Below, piece by piece: positions 33,369 to 43,350 of a stretch of 64,000 nt of DNA. The position numbers and the translations under genes were made by a program. The stretch is from Phytoseiulus persimilis (lineage: Eukaryota; Arthropoda; Arachnida; Mesostigmata; Phytoseiidae), in assembly GCA_037576195.1 (NCBI GenBank), contig CM075102.1:2728001-2792000 (forward strand), in the 5' to 3' direction. The first letter of the stretch is position 1. Every line of letters starts with the position of its first letter. Below the pieces are notes generated by a model. That model made no database searches, was not told where the DNA came from, and saw only the letters and a program-made list of their open reading frames with translations.

Positions 33369-34616
33369 CCAGCCGGCCTTTGGCCGACTGGAGTCGGCCG
33401 CGCTGCGCGCGGTTGGACGGCGCTCCCTGCCATCAAGGCACTTTTCTCTCCCTTCACTGGGTCAGCATTCTGATTTTGGAAAATATGGTCAGATTGACCC
33501 CGGAATCACCCCTCCGGAGTTGGGAAGTAATGCTCAGATCGGTCTCGGAATCACCCCTCCAGAGTTGGGAAGTAATGCTCAGATTGGTCTCGGAATCACC
33601 CCTCCAAATCCGGGAAGTAATGCTCAGATTGACCCCGGAATCACCCCTCCAGAGTTGGGAAGTAATGCTCAGATTGGTCTCGGAATCACCCCTCCAGAGT
33701 AGGGAAGTAATGCTCAGATTGACCCCGGAATCAGCCCTCCAGAGTTGGGGAGTAATGCTCAGATTGGTCTCGGAATCACCCCTCCAGAGTTGGGAAGTAA
33801 TGCTCAGATTGATCCCGGAATCAACCCTCCAGAGTTGGAAAGTAATGCTCAGATTGACCCCGGAATCACCTCTCCAGAGTTGGAAAGTAATGCTCAGATT
33901 GACCCCGGAATCACCCCTTCAGAGTTGGGAAGTAATGCTCAGACTGACCCCGGAATCACCCCTCCAGAGTTGGGGAGTAATGCTCAGATTGACCCCGGAA
34001 TCACCCCCCCAGAGTTGGGAAGTAATGCTCAGATTGACCCCGGAATCACCCCTCCAGAGTTTGGAAGTAATGCTCAGATTGACCCCGGAATCACCCCTCC
34101 AGAGTTGGGAAGTAATGCTCAGATTGGTCTCGGAATCACCCCTCCAGAGTTGGAAAGTAATGCTCAGATTGACCCCGGAATCACCCCTCCAGAGTTAGGA
34201 AGTAATTCTCAGATTGGTCTCGGATTCACCCCTCCAGAGTTGGGAAGTAATGCTCAGATTGACCCCGGAATCACCCCTTCAGAGTTGGGAAGTAATGCTC
34301 AGATTGGTCTCGGAATCACCCCTCCAGAGTTGGGAAGTAATGCTCAGATTGACCCCGGAATCACCCCTCCAGAAATGGAAAGCGATGGTCAGATTGGTCT
34401 CGGAATCATCCCTCCACGTTTTGAAAAGTATGTTCAGATTGGTTCCGGAATCACCCCTCCAGCTTTTGAAAAGTATAGTCAGACTCGTACCGGAATCACC
34501 TCTCCAGACTCGGGAGAGTATGTTCAGATTGGTCCCGGAATCACTTTCATGTCTTCCAGAAAAAGTGCGGACGAACTGACAAACTGACAGACTAAGCCGA
34601 TTATATATAGTGAAGA
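33369..34616 (-). mobile_element. 1.25-kb non-autonomous Helitron carrying a 45-bp array
   Basis: Read on the minus strand it begins TCTTCACTATATATAATC at 34616, directly after an A. It ends with a hairpin (GTCGGCCAAAGGCCGGC) and CTGG at 33369, directly before a T. TC start, 3' hairpin plus CTRR, insertion between A and T and no target duplication are the Helitron hallmarks. The boundaries are confirmed because removing it leaves the MULE-2 reading frame uninterrupted across the junction. The body is almost entirely a 45-bp tandem array; there is no Rep/helicase gene. Confidence 0.85.
33481..34559. repeat. 45-bp minisatellite, about 24 units
   Basis: The unit on the plus strand contains AGTAATGCTCAGATT, then GACCCC or GGTCTC, then GGAATCACCCCTCCAGAGT. 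Because 45 is a multiple of three and the unit lacks stops, several frames stay open through the array. One gives a 15-residue repeat of SNAQIDPGITPPELG type. Central units are nearly identical, while those after 34370 are diverged. I regard the open frames as a by-product of the period. Confidence 0.95.
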
Positions 34617-35690
34617 TCCATGGGAACTGTCAGGGTCACGTCGGGATGGTGGCTTGTGCTCTCATGAATTCCGCGTCGGCCCCTGCCTACAGGTGGGTGT
34701 TCGAGTGTTTGAAAGCAGCCAGTCCAGGTTTTGCTGTCCAGCAGTTCATGAGTGATTGGGATAGTTCTATCAGGGCCGCAGCCCGATCGGAATTACCTCA
34801 TGCTCTAAAACGAGGCTGTCTGTTCCATTACGCGCAAAAAGTAATTCGAATGGCCAGGTCTCCTATCATCGGTTTGGCTGCGGAGCTTAATGGTCCGGGG
34901 GAAGGACTGAAGCACGTTCTGGGCTTCTGTGCTCTGCCCCTCCTGCCTTCCGCCCGAATCAGGCCTGCCTTCGAAGACTGTGCAGCTGCGGCGGCGGAAC
35001 TTGCGCATCCGCAACTCGAGAGACTCGCGAACTACGTACCTTTTGGTTAACTTGGGTCGGGCCCGACGATCTCTCAGTTTACAGGATAATCGCACGCACA
35101 AACAACGCCGTGGAATCAAACAACGCTGCACTGCGACGCCGTTTGGGTACACACGCCGCAGTTTGGAATTTGATTTCAGTGATCCTGGAGATGGCGGCAG
35201 ACATAATCATCGACCAGAAGATCCATCGCGGCGGGACCATGCACATCAGATCGAGGCCGAGTCGGGCAACAAGACTCAACGAACTCAACATTCCGCAGTC
35301 TTGGAATTTATTGGATGCCAAGGAAATCTCTCCACTACAGTTTATTAATCGGGTCAAGTTCAGAGTTGGAGCCTCCTTCGCGCGTCACGGTTTCTTCCGA
35401 ATAACGGGTGACGACGGGTATTGGGAACCCCGAAGATCCCGTGAGTCAAGCACCTGATGATTTAGACAGACCGGAGGAGGAGCCCGAGCCTCCTGCAGTA
35501 TTAGCAGACAGCGAAGAGGAACACGCATTCCCGGATTTGGAGCACTGGCTCGTGGAAAACGACCACGTGTACGAAGGATTCCCTGGCGACCATTCCTACG
35601 CAGCTCGACCTCTTTGAATCTGCAGTTTTCCATGAATTTCTAGGTCTCGCAGGTCTCATATCCAGATTAGCGTTCAATGTTCTTGTTTCT

Positions 35691-36005
35691 CAGAGTTCAT
35701 GGGCTTGGTAGCATATTTTATCAATTGTGGGTCCCTTTTACAGACTCGCAACCAATTTTTTCGTTTACCAGGGTCCATAGGTTGTGGAGAATCATTTACC
35801 ATTCGCGGGTCCCTCTTACAGACAGGCGGTCAGTTTTCGAATTTCAGAGTTCACGGGTTGGGAGCATGCTTTATCGCTCGCGGGTTCCTCTTACAGACCA
35901 GCGGGGGATGTTTGCTGCGGGAAATCTATCCATCATCCAAAAATGAAATCATCAAACTATGGAAGGTTCACTCTACAGACTCGAATCCAATGTTTTCCTC
36001 CAGGG
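35691..36005 (+). repeat. 78-bp tandem repeat, three to four units
   Basis: Units start near 35693, 35771 and 35849, each with a GGGTTG/GGCTTGG block and then GGGTCCCTCTTACAGAC. A partial fourth unit is near 35975. Identity is moderate, about 65-75% by eye. No terminal structure was recognised. Confidence 0.65.
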
Positions 36006-37216
36006 TCCGTTTGTTCCGCCGGGGTCCACTCTTCTGCATGTCCTGATTCTATGTGTTCAACTGTCTTTATCTTTACTCTAATCTCTAATTCTCTATCAAG
36101 TCAAAATGCAACACTCAAGAGGAAAGCGCCACGAGAAACTCATTTCGAGCAATGATGAAGAAGATGTTCTTACACCTAGCTGAGCCATCTCAGCGGTAGG
36201 GTGCAGCCATCTGTCCTGAGCAGAGAAATTCGAGGCGCTCTGAAGCTGCTTCCTTTTCCGTATGATCTGAAATCCGAACTGAGCATGGAGAAAGAAAGCT
36301 TCTGCCCCTGATAGAAATGCCTGCCAGTGACCGCGATATAGATCATTTCCATCCGACGGACTGAGTTATAATTCGAGCTGCCATGAAATAGGGAGATCAC
36401 TCTCTACCTGCAGTTTCCGTCAAGCATGTCGCTCCCACAATCTCGAAGTCCGAGTACGAATGTTTCTCTTCCTATTCTATTCAGGATAGACCGAACTCGA
36501 TGAAAATTGTTAGACTTCGCCAACTTTCGAAGTACAAATGCTGTTCTCAGCGTTCCGTTCACAACACGGTCGACTCCGGCGTCCAACAAGTGGAGACACT
36601 CTCCAAGGAACGATCCAGGTCTTCGAGTTGTCTTGGCGCTCGCTGACGGAATGTTCACGTTCGAAAGGACTCCTGTACTCTTTACTCCAGATATTCCATC
36701 AATCCCATTCGACAAAAAGTCCGCGTGGGCCAGACTCAGAGTCCAGGCTGATGGACGCTTAGCGGCGAGCGGCCGGTTCTCATTGAGGGGAGCTTGCTTG
36801 TATTCCTCGCCTTCAAGGATGAGGCAGCTCTCGGCGCGCGTTTCTCCCGACGTCACGGCTTTCACACTCGAATACAGCCGAGATGCAGCAAATTCGCAGG
36901 CGGGGCGAGTCGAGTGTCTGAAACGGGGCCCAAACTTCCAAGTTTCTCAGTATTTCGTCGGATTCGGGTCTCCAATGGATTTAGCGGTGTAGAAAGTCTC
37001 CGAAACATGGGACGGATGCATCCAATGTCCATTTGTGGCCCGCGGATGAATTTCGTCCCCGTCATTTGACTCCCGGTATGAACATCATGGCGACACTCGG
37101 CGAATGAGTGGGTGTCTCACATCTCACAGAACCCTCCGAAATTCGGATGCAGCGCGCTCAGTTTCCGTCTGCAGGAATGCATTCATTAGCTGATCGCCGG
37201 GACTGTGATGCGGACC
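36006..37216. other. No gene recognised
   Basis: Both strands are open over 36404-36992 (153 codons minus, 161 codons plus, overlapping), with no recognised motif. The sequence has no visible repeat structure. The right boundary is the truncated 5' LTR of the copia element. Confidence 0.3.
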
Positions 37217-37375
37217 CCGCTAAGCGGCAACACACGTCTATCTAAAGTACAAAGAATAAAGAAGTTCTTATGAAGTATCCATAAGGGCCATACGTGTTTT
37301 CCGTCTCGTCAGATGAATCCAAAGAAACCTTGATTTACAGTGACGATCAAGCAGCACAATTCCACGTTTCCAACA
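37217..37375 (+). repeat. Truncated 5' LTR of the copia element
   Basis: Matches the 3' LTR from CCGCTAAGCGGCAACACACG to CCAACA with few differences. The first 70-80 bp are missing. Confidence 0.9.
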
Positions 37376-38796
37376 GGTTATGGGGCTGGTATGCTGAATT
37401 GTGTTAGTGAGTGGAACTGAAGAACGAAAACTGTGAATTCAGAGGTTTCCGAGTGCCACGTGTTTATCAAGACTGGAACTGTCGAACATTGACTCCACGT
37501 GATCATGGTAACAGCGAGTGAATTCAAAGTGAAGCTTGAAAAACTTCTGAGCCCCGAAGATTGGGCAAAATGGAAGTGGCGAATGAATTTGCTCCTACGC
37601 GCGCACGATCTGGAAGGCGTTGTCTCGGGTACAGGATCTGCCACTGCACTCACAGAAACATCATCTCTCGAGGATATTCAGAAAAGCCAACTTTGGCATC
37701 GAAACGACGCGAAAGCAGCAAGTTCGATAGCAAGCGGTCTGAGCAAGCCGATTGCAGATCTCGTCTTGACCTGTTCGACGGCTGCCGACATCTGGACGAA
37801 GCTCCGCGCCAGGTTTGAACGCAGCAGCACTCAGCGTCTCAATATGTTGATTGAAGCGTTTTTCCAGAACGCGGAAGATTACAAAGGACGCAAAACAGAG
37901 GTACCCATGCCGTTTGTGCAAGAAGCTTGGTCACTGGGCCGCAGACTGTCTTGAAAAGTCAGCAGGCAAACGACCCGTGGGTTCGATCAAGTGGTACTGC
38001 GATAGCGGGGCGCCTCGACACGTGGCGTGGAATCGCTCTGATTTCGGAGAATTCAGGAAGTTCACGAATCCCGGAGTGGTTTCTTTGGGTAAAAGAAACG
38101 CAACCATGTTAGCCTACGGGGAAGGCGAAGTCAAAGTTAGCACTCGGATCCGAGGAGTGCTTCGTGAAATCATCCTTAAAAGGGTTCTTTTCATACCGGA
38201 AGCAACTGCGAATCTCCTATCAGCGAAAGCCGCCGCGGAAAACGGGTGCACTGTGATCATCAGCAAAACGGGCGTGACATTTCAAAAAGACTCGTCTGGA
38301 GAGACACTGCTCAACGGAAAGCCGAGCGGGGGGCTGTTTGCAATGAACCTCACGGTTGTCAAGCCACGAGCAGAAGCGACGGTTCTGGTGAATCTCGTGT
38401 CAACTCGAGAGACACTGCAGAAATATCATGAACGGTTTGCGCATCAAAGCAAGAGACACGCAGGCGAAGTTCTGAAACGCATGAACGTAGATGTTGCTCA
38501 GACGGACAATGAGTTCTGTGATGATTGTGTCATGGGAAAAATACATCGTTCGCCGTATAGATCCAGGACGGATCGTCTTACTGAAACCTAAGAGTGAAGT
38601 ATGTGGTCCGCTTGAACAGTTTTTGAATGAAGCAATGACCAAGAATCATCGCGTGAAACAGCTCAGATCAGACGGCGGAGCGGAGTTTGTGAAATTCGGC
38701 ATTGAGCATCATGTGGGTCCACCGTACACTCCGGAGGTCAACGGGGCGTCGGAGCGAGAAAATCGGACAATTGTCGAGGCTGCAAGGTCGGTGCTA

Positions 38797-40085
38797 ACGG
38801 GGTGTAAATATGAAACCGCCGTTTTGTTTCGACCGCGCCATTTTGAAACGTAGCGACCCAGACACCACCGCAGGTGGCGCTCTGTCTAGTGTTCATGTTG
38901 AACTATCGGCGCGAGAGCTTGTTTTCACCGATTGATGAAAAGCTTTTTTTCCGAACCTCGTTGAAATGTCCAAATTTGAGCCGACGAATCGTGATTTGCG
39001 GGGAAATCTAATGTTCTGTTTCCTCCTGAAAAAACGGCTGCTGAGTCGCATCGGATGCTCGTAGAAGCTCATGGTGACCGCGCTCTGAGTGAGAGACAGT
39101 GTCGAGAATGGTTTGCGAAGTTCAAGGCCGGTGATTTCGACATCGAGAACAAAGCACGCGGTGAACCTCTCAAAAAGTTCGAAGACGAGGAGCTCGAGGC
39201 TTCGTTGGCAGAAGACTGCACACAGAGTCAAAAAATGTTGGCGGAGAGGTTGGGAGTGACCCGTGACTGCATATCCATTCGTCTGAAGGGTCTCGGAAAA
39301 ATTCTGAAGGTTGGAAAGTGGGTGCCGCACGAGCTGTCAGTGAGGCAACAGGAACGGTGAAAAACGGTGTGCCAGATCCTGCTTGCCAGGTTCGAGAGGA
39401 AGGGTTTTTCTGCACCGGATAGTCACTGGAGATGAAAAGTGTTTTTTTTACGAGAACCCCTCGTCAGAGAGGGTGGGTGGACCCCGGTCAAAGTCCCCCG
39501 GAGTCAGCAAGGCCGAATCGCTTCGGGAAAAGGGCAATGTTGAGCATTTGGTGGGATCAGGACGGCGTGCTCTACTTTGAGCTGCTCAAACCTGGCGAAA
39601 CGGTCACCGGAAGTCGATATGAGGCCCAACTCATCACTTTGGATCGCGCCATCCAACAAAAACGGCCGCATTTCGCTTCACGCCACGAACGAAACATTCT
39701 CCTCCATGACAACGCATCGCCTCACAAGACCAAAAGCGTTGTGGAAACCGTAAAAAGACTAGGCTGGGAAACTCTCGCCAACCCGCCATACTCCCCAGAC
39801 CTTGCTCCATCCGATTACCACCTCTTCGCCTCCATGGGACACGCCTTTGGGGAACAGCGCTTCCTCGATCACGAAGAAATCGAAAAATGGCTCAAAAAAT
39901 TGGTGTGAGACTAGAAACCCAGAATTCTACTGGCGAGGAATCCATAATCTGCCAGATAGATGGTCCAAGTGTGTAGCTAGTAGCTAAGGACGGCAACTAC
40001 TTTGAATGAGATACTTGCTACGCTAAAGAAAATACATGGAAATCCATTTCGAGAAAAAAAACGGCGGTTTCATATTCACACCCCT
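38797..40085 (+). mobile_element. 1.29-kb mariner element inserted in the copia integrase
   Basis: Inverted ends: left GGGGTGTAAATATGAAACCG, and the right end complement GGGGTGTGAATATGAAACCG, both continuing CCGTTTT. TA flanks on each side (38795-38796 and 40086-40087). Length and ends are those of a near full-length mariner. It separates the copia integrase codons for RSVL and LPKFLWDE. Confidence 0.88.
38966..39908 (+). pseudogene. mariner transposase, DD34D type, frameshifted
   Basis: ATG at 38966. After a frame change, helix-turn-helix sequence is seen: HRMLVEAHGDRALSERQCRE, WFAKFKAGDFDIENKARG (39055-39170) and LAERLGVTRDCISIRLKGLG. A stop is at 39358. Catalytic positions follow in other frames: Asp in TGDEK (about 39432), Asp in LLHDNASPHKT (about 39706) and Asp in SPDLAPSDYHLF, with exactly 34 residues between the second and third Asp, as in mariner. 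The WVPHELS linker (about 39320) is intact. At least three frame changes make it inactive. Confidence 0.9.
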
Positions 40086-42026
40086 TACGTCCCAGCGGAC
40101 TTCCGAAGTTCTTGTGGGACGAGGCATGCAGAACAGCAGAGTATATCTTGAATCGGACTGGGAAGTCTGCAGTCAACGGCAAGACACCATACGAACTGTG
40201 GTACGAGAAACCGGTTGGCAGCCTCGAGCATTTGCGGATTTCCGGGACGACAGAGTTGGCTACCGCGTGTGGGTTCCGTCGCTGCGCAAGATAGTCAAGA
40301 GTCACGAGGTCGTGATCAAGCCTGAAAAGCTCTGCAGCACTACGATAGAGGTCACCCCCACCTCGACACGGACTATCGACTTCCCGAAGGCACACGAGAG
40401 CAGCCAAGGAGAAGAGGACAAGAGGGAGTCTGATCAGGAGGACCCCGGAGAGATCAACAATGCTTCTGAAGGAGAGGAACAGGCTACGGATCCGGGTTCC
40501 GTAAAAAACGACTCAGAAGAGGAGGCGGCGTCGGGAGGAAGCGCTCTGGAGCTGCGAAGAAGTTCTCGCATCAAGAGGAAGCCAAACCGACTCAACTGTG
40601 GAGAGTACGTGAAAGTCATCGGGAAGCGGTAGGTTTTGCGCAGGAAGGAGTTGGAAAGAGGGGAGATACGTTTCAAAGCTCGCCTTGTAGCTCAGGGGTT
40701 CGTTCAAAAATTCGGAATCGATTATGACGAGACCTTCAGTCCTGTTGCAAGGTATGACACCGTTCGAGTTCTTCTGGCTGTGGCTGCTTCTCGGTCGCTG
40801 GAGCTGGCCCAGTTTGACATTCGAACATCGTTTCTGTACGGTTACCTTGACGGAGAAAACGTATACCTCGAGCTGCCCGAAGGTCTGAGCGACGACAGTG
40901 GTAAAGTCTGTTTACTGAAGAAGGGTTTTTATGGTCTTAAGCAGTCGCCGCGCTGCTGGAGCAAACGTTTCTTCGATTTTATGCAAACCAACGGTCTCCT
41001 GAATAGCAAGGCCGACCCTTGCCTATCACATCGTCAGCGCGGTTGAAAGTATTCATATGTCGCGATCTATGCAGACGATGGGTTGATCGCGGGCAGCGAT
41101 CGGGAGGAAATTGATCTGTTCCTGACCCAGCTCAGAGGTGAATTCAAAATCACTGTCGGAAGTTTGCAAAACTTTCTTGGGATGCAGATCAGTCAACAAA
41201 GCGATGGCTCCATCTGTCTAAGTCAGGGAAAGTACGTCACAAAGATTCTCGAGCAGTTTGGAATGTCTGAGAGCAATAGAGTCTTGACTCCCGCGACCCA
41301 AGATGAGATCTAGAATGTCGAGGATGTTTCAGAAACTGTTCCATATCGACAAGCGGTTGGTTGTCTTTTGTATCTCATGACCGCATCGCGTCCAGATCTT
41401 GCGTACGCCGTCAGCAAGGCTGCGCGTACTATGGAGAGGCCGTCGAGTGCCAAATGGAACGAAGTGAAGCGAATATTCCGTTATCTACAAGGAACGAGAG
41501 ATCTCGGAATCTGCTACAGAAGGGGGAGAGATGAACTGAGAGTCTACAGTGACGCCGATTTTGCCGGAGATAAGCGTACGAGGAGGTCAACTTCTGGAAT
41601 GGTGTCAATTTTTGCCGGTGGCGCCGTATCCCGGTGCAGTCAACTCCAGAAAATAGTCGCCTGGTGCACAACCGAGGCGGAACTGGCAGCGAGCGAAGCT
41701 GCAAAGGAGCTCATATGGCTGACACGTTTACTGAGTGAGTTGAATGAATCCGTCGAAACTCGTCCGGTTCTGTACGTCGACAGTGCTAACGCGGTAAAGC
41801 TCTCGAAGAGCCCCGAGTATCATAAGCGCTCTAAGCATGTCGAGGTCCGTCATTTTTTCGTCCGAGAGAAGCATATCAATGGAGACGTCAGGATCAAACA
41901 TATCGAAGGTACGAATCAGCTAGCGGATGCAATGACGAAGCCACTCGGTCGTTCACGTTTCGAAAGTTTGCGTGCTGAGATCGGTGTGCAGTGCGTTGAT
42001 CGAGCGAAGGCTGGCTCAGGAAGAAG

Positions 42027-42261
42027 TGTTGAGTATTGAACCATGCCGTCACTCTGATTCCCCCCTCTCTCATAGCCATGATCACTGAGTGATCAGGCAG
42101 CGCCGCTAAGCGGCAACACACGTCTATCTAAAGTACAAAGAATAAAGAAGTTCTTATGAAGTATCCATAAGGGCCATACGTGTTTTCCGTCTCGTCAGAT
42201 GAATCTGAAGAAATCTTGATTTACAGTGACGATCAAGCAGCACAATTCCACGTTTCCAACA
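42027..42261 (+). repeat. 3' LTR of the copia element
   Basis: 235 bp with TGTTG...CAACA ends, preceded by a short purine tract (AGGAAGAAG). It contains GAATAAAG, a possible polyadenylation signal. The same LTR occurs as a fragment at 31486-31566. Confidence 0.9.
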
Positions 42262-43130
42262 TAATGTACCAGTTCCATGCTGAGCAATGCAGGACTGCAT
42301 GCGCGCGAGATTACAGAGTTGGGCGAAGGTAAGAGGCGAAGAGCGACCTGGTTTCGAGTCGGACACGATGGCATTTGCACAGATTTCTCTTGCAGCCGCC
42401 ACCAGTATTCCGGAGAATAAAACTGGGGCAGAGCTGAAAGATGGAATCTTGTTTTTGTTGAGAACAACCTCGAAATCGGAGGTTATCAAGTTTCTTTCCG
42501 AATCCATTCTGGGTGAAGATGACCTTTTCTCCAAGCGAACAAAGGAGAAAAATTGGCCGCAGCCGATAGGGGTACGATGGTGCCAGAAAGACGCGGAGCC
42601 AAGCTGTAGGCGAGGGTGCACTGGTAGACGCTCCGGGGCTGCTGTGAAGGACATGTTGAGACCCTTCTCCATCAACGAATTAAGCGTGCAACAATATGTC
42701 CCGTTCACAGCTCAGCTGCGAAGTTCTGCAGATTTCTGATCAACGGCTGCCAGATTCGGTTATCGACGCATTCCCAGATGGAATCCCACTTGAAACGCTC
42801 ATCTGTGTTTAGCACTCGATCGGATTCGCTCTGGCGCGAAAGAAGATGGTGGAAGGATGACTATATATTTCTGAGCCTTCTCGGTGGCAGATGAGGGCTT
42901 GAGGGTTCCACATTGGTTTCAAGGTTTTCCGAATCGTCCGTTCCCGAATTCCTCCTATGCCCACCGCAACGTCCCAGCTCTCACAGGCCGCTCGAACACA
43001 GTTAGAAATTTGAAAAAAACAGTCGGAGCCGTTATCTCCACGAACTCATCAAACGACTGACTGTACCTTTCGTTTAGATACCACGTGAGCACATCCTATG
43101 CATCCAATGTAGTAATGGATGTAGTAATGT
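42262..43130. other. No gene recognised
   Basis: A plus-strand open frame, 42287-42739 (150 codons), has no motif that I know; it is opposed by an equally long minus frame. Nothing else seen. Confidence 0.3.
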
Positions 43131-43139
43131 AATGGATCT

Positions 43140-43350
43140 CCCATCCGCTGGAGGTCGAAAGTGTGCCAGATTGCTCTCATCGGAAGCTCATCGACGGTTT
43201 GAGAAACGTACAGCGAAGTCGGGATGGCGACTTGGAACGCTTCGATGCCGGGACTGCGATGCCAACCTTCTCCGCTTGGTCCAAACCATAGACAGGAGGA
43301 ACCTTGCCGGTTTCCCGAGAGGGGTGGCACAGAACTTCTTGATTGGCTGA
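43140..43350 (+). pseudogene. MULE transposase C-terminal fragment
   Basis: CSHRKLIDGLRNVQRSRDGD followed by LERFDAG in one frame and NLLRLVQTIDRR...FPRGVAQNFLI in the next. These match the C-terminal region of FLYWCH-type MULE transposases and the minus-strand fragment at 60868-61071 (LRLVQTIENREPVTLLRGVAHNFL). A frame shift lies near 43225. Nothing upstream is recognisable. Confidence 0.6.

Larger units (their letters stand above)
33231..35617 (+). pseudogene. MULE-2: transposase of the MULE-1 family, interrupted by a Helitron
   Basis: A coding stretch follows a possible CTATAG acceptor near 33230: LLQLLNEAVMMHADATYKVV with the catalytic Asp motif, then NLCSQLFT. After the Helitron (33369-34616) the same frame continues with VGMVACALMNSAS, FMSDWDSSIRAAARSEL, the GCLFHYAQKVIRMAR helix and ALPLLPSARI. 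One frame change near 35040 leads to ARTNNAVESNNAALRRR, DQKIHRGGTMHIRSRPS and a C-terminus; an acidic tail may extend to 35617. Two positions that appear to be introns in MULE-1 are contiguous coding here. The FLYWCH exon was not found upstream, so the 5' part is missing. Confidence 0.78.
37505..42039 (+). pseudogene. gag-pol: Copia gag-pol with deletions, shifts and stops
   Basis: The ATG at 37505 starts the gag region (LSPEDWAKWKWRM, LWHRNDAKAASSIASGL). A deletion joins it to one CCHC knuckle, CRLCKKLGHWAADC (about 37911-37950). Then come protease WYCDSGAPRHVAW (about 37993) and the GAG-pre-integrase finger (YHERFAHQ...CDDCVMGK, about 38424-38535). The integrase core is split by a deletion and the mariner; HVGPPYTPEVNGASERENR and WDEACRTAEYILNRT survive. 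The RT frame starts near 40636: KARLVAQGFVQKFGIDYDETFSPVA, IYADDGLIAGSD (about 41063), stops at 41044 and 41311, and RNase H with YSDADFAGDKRTRRSTSG (about 41548). The frame ends inside the 3' LTR at 42039. Confidence 0.9.
37217..42261 (+). mobile_element. Ty1/copia retrotransposon, truncated and carrying a mariner
   Basis: The 3' LTR spans 42027-42261 (TGTTGAG...CCAACA, 235 bp). Its last about 160 bp recur at 37217-37375 as a 5'-truncated 5' LTR. Between them are gag, protease, integrase, RT and RNase H in copia order (integrase before RT). GGTTATGGGGCTGG directly after the 5' LTR resembles the start of the copia internal region. No target duplication can be defined because the left LTR lost its start. 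Confidence 0.9.

Noticed and set aside
33481..34559. CRISPR-like regularly spaced repeat
   Set aside because: The 45-bp units are contiguous with no unique spacers, lie inside a Helitron and occur in a eukaryotic genome. It is a minisatellite.
36404..36992. Overlapping antisense open frames as a dual-coding locus
   Set aside because: About 150 codons on each strand with no recognisable domain; such frames are expected by chance at this GC content.
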